A DNA stretch of 64,000 nt from Campylobacter hominis ATCC BAA-381 (lineage in GTDB: Bacteria > Campylobacterota > Campylobacteria > Campylobacterales > Campylobacteraceae). The DNA is taken from NCBI RefSeq assembly GCF_000017585.1, contig NC_009714.1, positions 1,272,663 to 1,336,662 on the forward strand. The letters run 5' to 3'. The notes below the pieces were generated by a model. It saw only the letters and a list, made by a program, of their open reading frames with translations, made no database searches and was not told where the DNA came from. How positions within the stretch are numbered: the first letter of the stretch is position 1; every line of letters begins with the position of its first letter. The position numbers and the translations under genes are program-made. Below are positions 41,891 through 51,731 of this stretch, piece after piece.

Positions 41891-43519
41891 TCAGCGAACT
41901 TTGTCACTTTTTTCAGAACTGCTCAGTTTTAAAATTTCATCTTCCGCCGAGACTTTAAGACCTAAAATTTGAGCGTAGATTACAAAGTTTGCCAATACCT
42001 TTTTAGCATAATCCCTGCTTTCGGCATAAGGCACAAGTTCCATTGCAAGATACGGTTCATATTTGCCTTTTTTATCAAAAAGCCCATTTTTCAGCATTCT
42101 GTTTGTAAAGCCGACACCGCCATTGTAAGCGTAAGCTATAAAAACAGGGCTGATTAAATAATTTTCCAAATAATCCAAATGTATATTTGCAAACTTATAA
42201 GCGACTTCAGGTTTAAACATATTGTCCTGATCGAATTCCGCTAAGCCTTGCTTTTTGGCTATGTCATTCGCCACAAATGGCATAAACTGCATCATTCCAA
42301 GTGCATAAGATGTTGAAATTGCTGATGGAACGAATCTACTTTCCTGCCTTGCAAGTGCTAAAATAAGAGCCTGCCTGCGCAAATCGTCCGTGCCTATAAA
42401 TTCCATAAAAGGCATCGCATAAAAATTATCTTTTTTATTAAGTTTATTCATTATATAGCTGTATTCGCCGATTGTAGCTTTCGTATCAAAGAACATCGCC
42501 ATTTTTTTAAGCTCAGCTTCATTTGCAACGTCAGCTTTATTTTTAGTTTTTACCCAGGCGAACGGATCACTGATATCATAATTTTTTGGCGCGTTTAAAG
42601 AAGGTTTCGGAATAATTACGCTTAATGTTCTGTTTCCAAGTTTTTCTTTTGCGATTATTGAATAAATATCGTAATAATCGCTATTTGCAAGCTCTTTTAA
42701 AGCCGTTTTATCACCATTTATAAGATACATCCAAAATTTTGCATTTTGAGAAATTCCGATTTTTTTTGAATTATAGGCGGCGGCTTTAAAAAATCCGAAA
42801 GCTTTATCGTCCGACTTAAATTTAACGGCGTTTATTCCAAGTAAAAATGCTATTTCATCACCCAAATTAGCAGGATTTATATACAATAAAGAATGCGCTA
42901 AAATTTGCATTTTATCTTTTATAACAATATCTTCTAACATTCCTTTAAAAGCGTATGTTTGAGACAAAGCATTTGCAAAATCGGGCGTCAATTCAAAGTT
43001 AAATTTTATCTCACGCTCTTTTTGGCTTAAAGAATTAAAATATATGAAATAATTTTCCACGTCTAAAGTATCTGCAAAATAAATTGCAGGATTTTTGGCG
43101 TTCATGCCGTTTATAAGATTGATTAAATTTGGAAATTTTACAAGTTCATTGAGCAAAACGGCGCGATTTTTTGATGAAAGTCTGCTGATAAAATTCGGAT
43201 TTATTATGACTTTTTTACAAGCATCGTCGGCTTTTAAAATATTTTTTATACCGAAACCGGCACATTTTTTATTAATTTTTTCAGCTCCCAAAATAGCGTC
43301 AAGTTTTTTCGCAAGTTTGCCTTTATAACGATATACATCATTTCTAAGCACGGCAAGTTCGCTTTTATTATACTTTGTTTCATCGGCAAGTCTGTAAATA
43401 TAATAATCTTTCGCCAAAGATTTCGGCTCGTTTTTAAGCTTTTCATATGGCAAAATTTCGCCTACCGCAAAACCGTACAAAATAGCGCAAATAACACTAC
43501 ATCGAATAAGCAAATTCAA
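41891..43519 (-). CDS. soluble lytic murein transglycosylase (Slt family)
   Basis: A 542-residue periplasmic enzyme with a signal peptide ([19 protein letters not shown]), a long alpha-superhelical region (about 60-360) and a C-terminal SLT domain. The catalytic Glu is in LALARQESRFVPSAIST, followed by SYALGMMQFMP and FIAYAYNGGVGFTNRML. It cleaves peptidoglycan to 1,6-anhydromuropeptides. The start overlaps yggT by 23 bp; the slt-yggT-gltX order is one I recall from C. jejuni. Confidence 0.93.
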   Translation of the reverse strand: MNLLIRCSVICAILYGFAVGEILPYEKLKNEPKSLAKDYYIYRLADETKYNKSELAVLRNDVYRYKGKLAKKLDAILGAEKINKKCAGFGIKNILKADDACKKVIINPNFISRLSSKNRAVLLNELVKFPNLINLINGMNAKNPAIYFADTLDVENYFIYFNSLSQKEREIKFNFELTPDFANALSQTYAFKGMLEDIVIKDKMQILAHSLLYINPANLGDEIAFLLGINAVKFKSDDKAFGFFKAAAYNSKKIGISQNAKFWMYLINGDKTALKELANSDYYDIYSIIAKEKLGNRTLSVIIPKPSLNAPKNYDISDPFAWVKTKNKADVANEAELKKMAMFFDTKATIGEYSYIMNKLNKKDNFYAMPFMEFIGTDDLRRQALILALARQESRFVPSAISTSYALGMMQFMPFVANDIAKKQGLAEFDQDNMFKPEVAYKFANIHLDYLENYLISPVFIAYAYNGGVGFTNRMLKNGLFDKKGKYEPYLAMELVPYAESRDYAKKVLANFVIYAQILGLKVSAEDEILKLSSSEKSDKVR

Positions 43520-43790
43520 GTAAAAGCCTTACAAAAAATTTATCAATAAAAGCCAAGATAAAAAATACAATTAACGGCGAAAGATCAAGTCCGCCGAAAG
43601 TCGTTGGAATTTTACGACGAAAAAATGCAAATACAGGCTCACTCAAGCGGTAAATAATCTGCACGAATTTATTGTATGGATCGGGCCTGACAAAACTAAG
43701 AATACAAGCTATAAAAATCACAATCGTATAAGCGTAAATCGCGATATGCGAAATTTCAGCTATCGCTATCAAAAAAGTCTTTAAAATCAT
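43497..43790 (-). CDS. YggT family membrane protein
   Basis: A 97-residue protein with two hydrophobic segments ([17 protein letters not shown] and [18 protein letters not shown]) around the conserved [16 protein letters not shown]. The family is broadly conserved near cell-division and pyrroline reductase genes, without an assigned biochemical function. It overlaps gltX by 4 bp. Confidence 0.88.
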
Positions 43791-45088
43791 AAATTAACTA
43801 TCCTTTTGATTTGTGAACGCAAAAGCGGATAAAGCTCTTTTAATTCCGGTCCATGGTTTGCACCTGTAAGCAAAATGCGAAGCGGCATAAAGAAATTTTT
43901 GCCTTTTAAATTTGTGGCTTTCGTTAAAATTTCTTTGAAATTTTCAAAATTTTCAGGAAGTTCTTTAATTTTCAAAATTTCATCTTTTAAAATTTTAACG
44001 TTTTCAGCGAATTCGGCAGGAATTTCTTTTTTAGAAAAAATTGATTTTATTTTTTCTTTTATTTCACCGACCAGACTTGCTTCTTGCGTATAAAATTTAA
44101 TCAGCTCTGAAAAACTCTCATCCAGTCCGAAAACCTCAACTAAACGTGCAGAATCAGCTCTTTTGATGTGCTCTCTATTTAAAAATGCGAGTTTGCTTAT
44201 ATCAAATTTCGCAGGATTTTTAGAAATTTTACTTATATCAAACCACTCCACCGCTTCATCCAACGTAAAAACTTCACACGGCGTTTTATTTCCAAGCAAA
44301 ATCAGATAATTTGCGATGGCTTCCGGTAAATATCCGCTTTGCAAAAGCCATTTAACAGATGAGCTGTTCTCTCTTTTGCTCATTTTTTTGCCATCTTCAT
44401 TTAAAATTATCGGCAAATGCGCATAAGAAATTTCCTCCGTATAACCAAGACACTCTCTTATCCAATTTTGTTTTGGCGTATTTGATACATGGTCTTCACC
44501 ACGAATGACACAGGTTACGCCTTCCAACATATCATCAACTGCGCAGGCGAAATTATAAGTAGGCGTTTTATCAACTCTCATAATGACGAAACTATCAATA
44601 TTTTCAGGCTCAAAACCGATTTCGCCTTTGATTAAATCATTAAATTTCAAAATGCGATTCGGTTTTTTCATACGAATTACAAAAGGTTTTTCACAATTTA
44701 AAACCTCCAAATCACTAAGCTTTTCACAAGTTCCATCGTAGCGATAAGCCACGCCGGCTTTTTTTGCAGCGGCTTTTTTTGCGGCAAGCTCTTCTTCACT
44801 GCAAAAACAACAAAATGCCTTTTTATCATTTAAAAGTTTGCTTGCAAGCTCGCGGTGAAATTTCAAATTTTCGCTTTGAATATAAAGTTTATCCCATTTT
44901 ATACCGAATTGTTTTAAAATCTCTTTTATCTCTTCGCCTTTTCCGCTGATATTTCGCGCTGTATCGGTATCCTCGATACGCAAAATAAATCCGCTTTTAT
45001 CTTGCAGTGAGCATATATAATTAAAAATCGCAGCGCGCAAATTGCCTATATGCATATCTCCTGTAGGGCTTGGTGCAAATCTGTACAT
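43787..45088 (-). CDS. gltX: glutamyl-tRNA synthetase
   Basis: A 433-residue class I enzyme. It has the HIGH-type motif [16 protein letters not shown] at the N-terminus, the KMSKR motif [13 protein letters not shown] at about 233, the [16 protein letters not shown] segment, and a zinc-like [12 protein letters not shown]. Campylobacterota often have two GluRS paralogues, one specialised for tRNA-Gln; which one this is cannot be decided from the sequence alone. Confidence 0.95.
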
Positions 45089-45186
45089 AAAATTTCCTTA
45101 ACTTTTTTGCGGCTATTATATGATAAAAAGCAAAATTTAAAGCTTAAATGTGTAAAATGGTATTATTTTATTAAAAGGTGCATTTT

Positions 45187-45585
45187 ATGAGCTTCATAAA
45201 AGAATTTAAAGAATTTGCCGTAAAAGGCAATGTCATAGATATGGCTGTGGGCGTTGTAATAGGAAGTGCTTTCGGTAAAATTGTAAGTTCTCTCGTAGGC
45301 GATGTAATTATGCCTGTTGTCGGCGTTTTAACAGGTGGCGTAAATTTTACGGATCTAAAAATAACAATAAAAGAAGCTGTCGGAGAAAATGCTGCCGTAA
45401 CGATAAACTACGGCAATTTTATACAAGTTACGATTGATTTTTTGATAATCGCATTTTGTATTTTTTTAGCCATTAAAGCAATCAATCAACTGAAAAAACC
45501 TGAAAAACAAGAGCCGAAGGCGCCTGCTGAGCCTAACGACGAAGTTAAACTTTTAAGCGAAATTAGAGATTTACTTAAAAAATGA
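45187..45585 (+). CDS. mscL: large-conductance mechanosensitive channel MscL
   Basis: A 132-residue homopentameric channel that opens on hypo-osmotic shock. It has the amphipathic start [19 protein letters not shown]1 [19 protein letters not shown], a periplasmic loop, TM2 [15 protein letters not shown], and the charged C-terminal helix ([14 protein letters not shown]). The ATG at 45187 has AAAGG 8 nt upstream and is preferred over the GTG at 45178. It overlaps the Crp/Fnr gene by 4 bp. Confidence 0.97.
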   Translation: MSFIKEFKEFAVKGNVIDMAVGVVIGSAFGKIVSSLVGDVIMPVVGVLTGGVNFTDLKITIKEAVGENAAVTINYGNFIQVTIDFLIIAFCIFLAIKAINQLKKPEKQEPKAPAEPNDEVKLLSEIRDLLKK

Positions 45586-46223
45586 AGTTTGAAAAATTGC
45601 CGTTTTACAGCAAACTTGACGCAAATGAGCGCGAAATTTTACAAAATATCAGTTTTGTAAAGCATTATAATGAAGATGAAATTTTGTTTTTTGCCGGAGA
45701 AAAAAGCAAATATCTACTATTTTTACTAAGCGGCGAAGTAAAAATTTACAAAACCGCAGCGCGCGCAAAAGAGATAGTTCTGCATATCTTAAAGGCGCCG
45801 TGTTTTGTCGCTGAAGTGGCGATTTTCGAAGAAATGGAATTTCCTGCAAGCGCCGTTTTTACGAAAAGCGGCGAAATTTTAAAAATAGATTACGAAAAAT
45901 TTAAAGCGAACTTTTTTTGCAAACAGGAAATTTGTTTGGAACTTTTGCGCTCGGTTTCCAAAAAAGTTTGCGCTATCGAAGGCTTTGTAAGCGACAGTCT
46001 GATACTTTCGGCGGAGCAAAAAACGGCGCAATTTTTGCTGAATAATTTTGATAAATTTTTAAAACAGAAAAAAACGCAAACTGCAAATGATCTGAACATT
46101 TCGCAAGAAACGCTTTCAAGAATTTTGGCAAATTTTAAAAAAGAGAAAATTTTAATTACGGATAAAAATGGAAAATTAGAAATCCGAGACGCCGCGGAAT
46201 TGGAAAAAATTTTAGGAAATTAA
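45582..46223 (+). CDS. Crp/Fnr-family transcription regulator
   Basis: A 213-residue regulator with a cyclic-nucleotide-binding-type beta roll (about 10-115: [27 protein letters not shown]), a dimerisation helix, and a C-terminal winged helix-turn-helix with recognition helix [17 protein letters not shown]. It lacks the N-terminal Cys cluster of oxygen-sensing FNR, so it is more like the HcpR/NssR/DNR group. SQETLSR resembles the recognition sequence of TTGAY-binding members. It is translationally coupled to mscL. A possible target is the box upstream of hcp, about 6 kb away. Confidence 0.9.
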   Translation: MKFEKLPFYSKLDANEREILQNISFVKHYNEDEILFFAGEKSKYLLFLLSGEVKIYKTAARAKEIVLHILKAPCFVAEVAIFEEMEFPASAVFTKSGEILKIDYEKFKANFFCKQEICLELLRSVSKKVCAIEGFVSDSLILSAEQKTAQFLLNNFDKFLKQKKTQTANDLNISQETLSRILANFKKEKILITDKNGKLEIRDAAELEKILGN

Positions 46224-46224
46224 A

Positions 46225-47322
46225 TTGAAATTTATAGTCGCTTCAATTGCAATTTTTTTCTTACTTAATTTAATAATTTTTGAAATTTTAAAACAGTATT
46301 TTAACATCAAAATTTCGGCATTTATCTGCATTTTTTGTTTCTTTTGTTCATCGATTTTTTTTATAACTTTAAACTTAAATTTTTCATCGAATTTTATTGA
46401 AATTTTGGCAAGAAAATTTTCCGTTTTTATGATGGGGGCGAATTTTTTACTTTTCTTTTTTTGTCTGATTTTCTATATCCTGAATTTAAGCCTGGAAAGA
46501 GTCGAATTTGATCCGCAAAGAAGGGAAATTTTAAAAAATTGCATAAATTTCGGGCTTATAATTCTGTTTTTCAGCACACTTTTTAAAAGTTTTTTTAACG
46601 CAATTAAAACCCCGAAAGTAAAAACAACTGAAATTTTTATCAGAAATTTAAAAGAACAGGTAAGTTTTTGCGTCATTAGCGACCTTCATATCGGAAATTT
46701 TATAGATAAAAAATTCGTGCACAATTTGGTAAATAAAATTTTATCTGAAAAATTTGACGCGCTTTTAATCGTAGGCGATATGTTTGACATCAAAGCGGGC
46801 GATATAGGCGATTTGTTGGATGATTTCGACAGAATTGAACAGCCGAAATTTTTTGTAACAGGAAATCACGAATATTACCGTGGTGCTTTAGAACTTATAA
46901 ATGCGCTTGAATCGCGCAATTTTCGCGTTTTACAAAATGAAAATGAAGTTTTTAAAAATATAAACTTAATCGGTCTGAATGACATCGCGGCACCACAATT
47001 CGGATACGAAGTAAATTTCAAAAAGGCTTTAAAAGAGACTCTACCTGGACTACCGAGAATAGTTTTAGCTCATCAGCCGAAATTTGTGAGAGATTACGCA
47101 GAAGACGATTTAGTCGATCTGTTTATTTGCGGACATACTCACGCAGGGCAGATTTTTCCGTTTTCCATTTTAGCTAAGATTGCAAATGGCTATCTTTATG
47201 GACTTTATAAAGAAAAAAACAGACAAATTTATGTAAGCAGCGGAGCGGGTTTTTGGGGACCGCCGATCAGATTTCTGGCTCCAAGCGAAATTGCAATTTT
47301 AAATTTAAGGAGAAAAATTTGA
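46225..47322 (+). CDS. membrane-anchored metallophosphoesterase
   Basis: A 365-residue protein with about four N-terminal membrane segments (first 125 residues) and a calcineurin-like phosphoesterase domain. Metal ligands are visible in ISDLHIGNF, IVGDMFDI, VTGNHEYYRG, AHQPKF and CGHTHAGQIFP. The frame opens with TTG at 46225 just after the preceding stop, with AGGA upstream. It is of the YkuE/YaeI type, and the substrate is unknown. It runs into psd with a 4-bp overlap, and conserved psd linkage suggests an envelope lipid role. Confidence 0.88.
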   Translation: MKFIVASIAIFFLLNLIIFEILKQYFNIKISAFICIFCFFCSSIFFITLNLNFSSNFIEILARKFSVFMMGANFLLFFFCLIFYILNLSLERVEFDPQRREILKNCINFGLIILFFSTLFKSFFNAIKTPKVKTTEIFIRNLKEQVSFCVISDLHIGNFIDKKFVHNLVNKILSEKFDALLIVGDMFDIKAGDIGDLLDDFDRIEQPKFFVTGNHEYYRGALELINALESRNFRVLQNENEVFKNINLIGLNDIAAPQFGYEVNFKKALKETLPGLPRIVLAHQPKFVRDYAEDDLVDLFICGHTHAGQIFPFSILAKIANGYLYGLYKEKNRQIYVSSGAGFWGPPIRFLAPSEIAILNLRRKI

Positions 47323-48119
47323 GAAATTTTGTATCAAAAATTTTTGGAATGCTGGCAAATTTTCATTTTCCGAGCAAGTTACAAAATTTTATAAATAAAC
47401 AATATATAAAAGCTTTTAATATCGATATGAGTGAGTTTAAAAACGTAGAAAACTATAAAAGTTTAAATGAGCTTTTTACACGTTCATTAATAAAACAGCG
47501 TGATTTTTCCGATTTACGGAATGATTTTATAAGTCCAAGCGATGGAATGATTTTTGAATGCGGCAAAAGCGAAAGTTTTAAAGCTTTCAGCATAAAAGGG
47601 CGTGAATACGACATAAAAGAGCTTTTAGGCGAACTCGCACCGCAAAAAAAGCAAAATTTCGAGTATGCGAATATCTATCTTTCACCGAAAGATTATCATC
47701 ATTATCACGCACCTTGTGATATTTCAGTGCTTTCAGCGCTTTATATTCCTGCTGATCTTTATAGCGTAGCGGCAAAAGTTTTACTTAAAATTCCACGAGT
47801 GTATGAGAAAAATGAGCGCGTGATTTTAAAGTGTAAAATGGCTAATGACGCATTTTTATGGCTTGTTTTTGTGGGAGCTTTGAATGTCGGAAAAATGAAA
47901 TTCGATTTTGACGACAGAATCAAAACAAACGCCAAAAATCGTCAAATTTCAAAATATAACTACGAAAATTTAAAAATAAAAAAGGGTGAACATCTGGGAA
48001 ATTTTGAGTTGGGTTCCACTATCGTAATAATCGCTGAAAATGAGAGCTTGAAATTTTCGTGTAACCGTGGCGAAAGTATAAAATTCGGTCAAAATTTGGC
48101 GAAAATTTCAAATTTATAG
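47319..48119 (+). CDS. psd: phosphatidylserine decarboxylase
   Basis: A 266-residue inner-membrane enzyme that makes phosphatidylethanolamine. The self-cleavage motif LGST is present in NFELGSTIVII near the C-terminus, so Ser gives the pyruvoyl group. SPSDGMIFECG and the catalytic His region SPKDYHHYHAPCD also fit. The start is TTG at 47319: AAGGAG stands 6 nt upstream and the resulting length matches relatives; an open frame reaching 47253 has no good start signal. Confidence 0.95.
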   Translation: MRNFVSKIFGMLANFHFPSKLQNFINKQYIKAFNIDMSEFKNVENYKSLNELFTRSLIKQRDFSDLRNDFISPSDGMIFECGKSESFKAFSIKGREYDIKELLGELAPQKKQNFEYANIYLSPKDYHHYHAPCDISVLSALYIPADLYSVAAKVLLKIPRVYEKNERVILKCKMANDAFLWLVFVGALNVGKMKFDFDDRIKTNAKNRQISKYNYENLKIKKGEHLGNFELGSTIVIIAENESLKFSCNRGESIKFGQNLAKISNL

Positions 48120-48134
48120 ATTTTTTACACAAAA

Positions 48135-48140
48135 TATAAT
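48135..48140 (+). promoter_or_regulatory. probable -10 box of the pseudopilin gene
   Basis: TATAAT, 34 bp upstream of the ATG, with AAAGGA as the ribosome site at 48163. A preceding T-rich stretch after psd fits a separate transcription unit. Confidence 0.45.
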
Positions 48141-48174
48141 ATAATTAAAAGAATTTTAAATCAAAGGATTTATT

Positions 48175-48576
48175 ATGAAAAAAGCTTTTACAATGATTGA
48201 ACTTATATTTGTTATTGTTGTTTTAGGAATTTTAGCAGGTATTGCCGTTCCTCGCCTGGCTGCCACAAGAGATGATGCCACTATTGCTAAAATGCGTGGC
48301 GATTTGGCTTCTATAAGAAGCGGAATTTCGCTAAAAAGATCTCAAAATATGATGAGAGGAAATATAGGATGGCCTGAATTGGGAGCTAATTTCTCAAATG
48401 TCGTTCAAGGCGGCATAAAAGCAGGAAACGATAAAAATGGCTGGACACAAGACGCACAAAACGCAAATAGTTTTAAAGGCTGCGTAGCGGCGGGTAAATG
48501 CGCAAATTTTACATATGACACGACTAACGGAAATATAACATGCACAGGCACGGCTTGTGATATGCTCGGCTACTGA
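48175..48576 (+). CDS. type II/IV pseudopilin (transformation-system type)
   Basis: A 133-residue pre-pseudopilin with a short basic leader MKKA, cleavage before FTMIEL (Glu at +5) and a hydrophobic N-terminal helix IFVIVVLGILAGIAVP. The C-terminal half has four Cys, possibly two disulfides. Ala rather than Gly stands at -1. In Campylobacter such genes serve the Cts DNA-uptake machinery or type II secretion; no other pilus genes are adjacent. priA follows 6 bp downstream. Confidence 0.88.
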   Translation: MKKAFTMIELIFVIVVLGILAGIAVPRLAATRDDATIAKMRGDLASIRSGISLKRSQNMMRGNIGWPELGANFSNVVQGGIKAGNDKNGWTQDAQNANSFKGCVAAGKCANFTYDTTNGNITCTGTACDMLGY

Positions 48577-48582
48577 TTTTTA

Positions 48583-50418
48583 ATGTATTTTTACAAAATA
48601 GCGGTTTTGGGCTCAAACCAAAAACCGCTGATTTATTCTTCCATACTTCAAATTTCAAATTTTAAAATAGTCAAAATAAGTCTTAAAAACAGTGAAAAGT
48701 CAGGTGTAATACTAAGCATTTGTGATGAGCCGAAATTTAAGACAAAAGAAATTTTAGAAGTTTGTGAAACTCGTTTTACCGAATTTCAGTGCGAACTGGC
48801 AAAATTTATAAGTTACTATTATACTTGTGAAATCGGCGTAGCTTTCGGAATCTTCGAGCCGCTGATTTCACAAAGCTTTAAAACTTTTAAATTTACCAAA
48901 TCAGCAAACTTGACCGCCAAACAAAACGAAGCTTACGATTTTGCATTGCGCCATAATTCAAGTCTAATTTTTGGAGACACTGGAAGCGGTAAGAGTGAAA
49001 TTTATATAAATCTCATCATAAATGCGTTAAAAACTCATAATCAGGCACTTTTTTTAATGCCTGAAATCGCGCTGACCCCGCAAATGACAAAGCGCCTTAA
49101 AAATTATTTCGGGGAATCTTTAGGCGTTTGGCACTCTAAAATCACAAAAGCAAAAAAATGTGAAATTCTGGAAAAACTTCAATCAGGCGATATAAAAATA
49201 ATAGCAGGAGCACGCTCTGCGCTATTTTTGCCGTTTAGCGATTTAGGAATTATAATAGTCGATGAAGAGCATGACGATAGCTATAAATCCGGTCAAAAAC
49301 CAAGATATAACGCAAGAGATTTGGCTCTTTTCGCTTCAAAAAAAATGGGCGTCAAAGTCGTTTTAGGCTCAGCCACACCAAGCCTGACTACAATAGGCAA
49401 ACAACCGTTTTACAGACTTAAAGGCACATTTTTTGAAAGCAAAAAAAGTTTTATTTATGATGAAAATATCGGGGAAGTCTCTAAAACCGTAATTTCTCAT
49501 ATAAAAAAAGCTTTGGAAGCGGATAAGCAAGTAATTGTTTTCGTGCCTGTGCGCGCAAATTTCAGATATCTGATTTGCAAAAGTTGCGGAGCGCTTATGA
49601 AATGTCCGTTTTGCGATTTGGGATTAAGTTATCACGCCGATCAAAATGCTTTAAAATGCCATTACTGCGGATATTCCATATTTTACAAAGCAAGATGTCA
49701 AAAATGCAAAAGCGAAACTTTTGAAGCCAAAAAAATCGGAACTAGTGAAATTTTAAAAGTATTGCAGGAAAATTTTCCAAACGCCGAAATTACAAAATTC
49801 GATAGAGACGAAATCACAACACAAAAAAAGCTTGAAAAAATTTTAAGTGAATTTAACGACAAAAAAATCGACATTCTGGTGGGCACTCAAATGCTCAGCA
49901 AAGGACACGATTATCATAATGTGGCTCTTGCCGTGATTTTAGGACTTGACGATCAGCTGAATTATCCAGATTTTCGCGCGCGCGAAAAAACGTTGGCTCT
50001 TGCTATGCAAGTAGCCGGACGAGCCGGCAGAAACGGAGAAGGAGAAATTATATTGCAAACCGGTGAGCGCGATTTTTTTGAAAGTTATATTGATGATTAT
50101 GATGAATTTCTAAACGACGAAAAAGAGTATCGAAAAAACCTTTATCCGCCGTTTAAAAGGCTCTTACGGATTTTGATTTCAAATAAAAATGAAAAAACAG
50201 GACTTGAAATTTTAAACGAAGCGGTAGAAATTTTAAAAACTTGCCAGAATATAAGCATAATCGGGCATGGTAAAGCCGGAACAAAGTTTTTGGCAGGAAA
50301 ATTCCGCTTTGAAATTTTAATCAGAGCGAATTCTCACACTCCGCTTATAAACGCGGCTAATGCTATAAAACATCTGCCGAATACGGAAATCGACATAGAT
50401 CCTGTAAATTTCGGATAA
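48583..50418 (+). CDS. priA: primosomal protein N' (replication restart helicase PriA)
   Basis: A 611-residue superfamily 2 helicase, at the short end for PriA. Visible parts are Walker A SLIFGDTGSGKSEIYINL, the DEEHDDSYKSGQKPRYNAR motif II region, the two zinc sites CKSCGALMKCPFC and CHYCGYSIFYKARCQKC, and the helicase motif LVGTQMLSKGHDYHNVALA with VAGRAGRNGEG. It reloads the replisome at repaired forks and so fits with AddAB, which lies downstream on the other strand. Confidence 0.96.
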   Translation: MYFYKIAVLGSNQKPLIYSSILQISNFKIVKISLKNSEKSGVILSICDEPKFKTKEILEVCETRFTEFQCELAKFISYYYTCEIGVAFGIFEPLISQSFKTFKFTKSANLTAKQNEAYDFALRHNSSLIFGDTGSGKSEIYINLIINALKTHNQALFLMPEIALTPQMTKRLKNYFGESLGVWHSKITKAKKCEILEKLQSGDIKIIAGARSALFLPFSDLGIIIVDEEHDDSYKSGQKPRYNARDLALFASKKMGVKVVLGSATPSLTTIGKQPFYRLKGTFFESKKSFIYDENIGEVSKTVISHIKKALEADKQVIVFVPVRANFRYLICKSCGALMKCPFCDLGLSYHADQNALKCHYCGYSIFYKARCQKCKSETFEAKKIGTSEILKVLQENFPNAEITKFDRDEITTQKKLEKILSEFNDKKIDILVGTQMLSKGHDYHNVALAVILGLDDQLNYPDFRAREKTLALAMQVAGRAGRNGEGEIILQTGERDFFESYIDDYDEFLNDEKEYRKNLYPPFKRLLRILISNKNEKTGLEILNEAVEILKTCQNISIIGHGKAGTKFLAGKFRFEILIRANSHTPLINAANAIKHLPNTEIDIDPVNFG

Positions 50419-50862
50419 GCAAAATTTAATTTATTGAAAAAACAGTGATTTTTGATTTCAGCTGCAAACAATTTTTTTTTAATTCAACTAAAACAAATTT
50501 TATCTTTTAAAATTTTGGAGTCCAAATTTTAAAAATTATCCTGCAAAGAGCCAAAAAATTATTGTTTATCGATGTAAAATTTTGAAGGTTGGAACTAAAT
50601 TTCACCGAAATTTTTAAAAATCAGGCTCTATTAAAGATATTAAATTTCGAGGCGAATTTTATTTCTATTTTAAAAATCAATTTTTAAAATCTTAAATTTA
50701 AGTATTTGTAATTTTTAACGTAATTTTTTATTTTATAAAGTTTTTGTAAAGATTACCGGCACGATTATCTAAAAACCGCAAGAATTTTAATAACTGAAAT
50801 TTTACGAACAAACCGACAAAAAATGCCAAAACATTAAAACCGATTTTATTTTAAACAGCATC
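50419..50862. other. AT-rich spacer after priA
   Basis: No intact frame, ribosome site or clear terminator. It continues into the mod gene remnants and may itself be decayed DNA, but no fragment is recognisable. Confidence 0.4.
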
Positions 50863-51095
50863 TTAAAAAATTTTTACTTTTACATTTGCCGGCTTTGCAT
50901 TATAAGCTGCCGAAGTTATGACGCCGTTGCAATATTTGCTAATTCGCTCAAATTTTGTAAATTTCCGCCGCTTGCTAAAATTATAGAATTTTTAAAAAAT
51001 TTATTTCTATATTCATAAATTTCTTTTAAATCGTTTGCGCAAAATTTATCGCATTAAATTACGTCACAACCGCTTTTTTAAAGATTTTTCGCCTG
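50863..51095 (-). pseudogene. C-terminal remnant of modD (NadC-like molybdenum-locus protein)
   Basis: Minus-strand readings reproduce the end of ModD with at least one frameshift and an in-frame stop. One frame gives the DKF block CDKFCANDLKEIYEY and the SGG block IILASGGNLQNLSELANI. After a shift the final frame gives GVITSAAYNAKPANVKV and KIF before TAA at 50865-50863. ModD proteins end in a closely similar TSAPYYAKPADIKVRI-type sequence (from memory). ModD resembles nicotinate-nucleotide pyrophosphorylase and is found in molybdate loci. Upstream parts may extend toward 51160 but are too eroded to align by eye. Confidence 0.65.
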
Positions 51096-51179
51096 ATTTG
51101 AATTTTACGCTTCCCATGTATCCAAAAATTAGACTTGAATTATGGCACAATGCAAAATCGTAAGCTTCATTTTATTTAG

Positions 51180-51356
51180 CGGTCAAGTTTGCTGCTTGGC
51201 AGAAATATAATCGGTAAAACCGATACGATATCGCCTGCAATTTATAATGCGACTTTTGACGGAGATATAAAAAAGGCGGCTATTTTAAGCATAATTTTAA
51301 TTATAATCAGCGTAATTTTTTACATTTTTACATATTTGTTTAAGATCAGAAAATAA
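51180..51356 (+). pseudogene. C-terminal remnant of modB (molybdate ABC permease)
   Basis: An open frame of 58 codons without a start, ending TAA at 51354-51356 and preceded by an in-frame TAG. It reads NIIGKTDTISPAIYNATFDG, matching the ModB signature NIPGKTQT.S.AIY, followed by a final hydrophobic segment (AAILSIILIIISVIFYIF) and a basic tail. The N-terminal 160 or so residues expected for the permease are missing or unrecognisable. Confidence 0.7.
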
Positions 51357-51731
51357 AAAATTTCGGATAATTCATTAAATTTTATACGCACAAAAAATAT
51401 TTTTAAAATTTTACACAATAAAAATTTTCTTACTTTTATCCAAAAATGCAAAAATTTATACATTAAATTTTTAATCATTTTAGGCTTTTTATAAATTTAT
51501 TCCAAGTATTTAAAAGGTAAAGATATAAAATTACACTTAATGATAAGAATTTTGAAAAAATTATTTAAAGAAACGGGCTGGAATTTAGAATTTACCGCCC
51601 TTTTGATTATTAAAATATTTAATTACAAACTTCAAAAACTTATAAAATCAATTTTTGAACTTTAAAAAATTTTAGCTGAAAACATTATATTAACAAATTT
51701 ATTTTAAAAATTTATTTCACACTCTTTTAAA
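51357..51731. other. spacer between modB remnant and addA
   Basis: AT-rich. A 42-codon plus-strand reading near 51540-51665 (MIRILKKLFKETGWNLEFTA) resembles an ABC ATPase segment (LLK.L..ETG) only loosely and is not called as modC. Confidence 0.35.

Noticed and set aside
51540-51665. possible modC (ATPase) remnant after the modB tail
   Set aside because: Only a loose LLK.L..ETG resemblance, without Walker or signature motifs; not strong enough to call.
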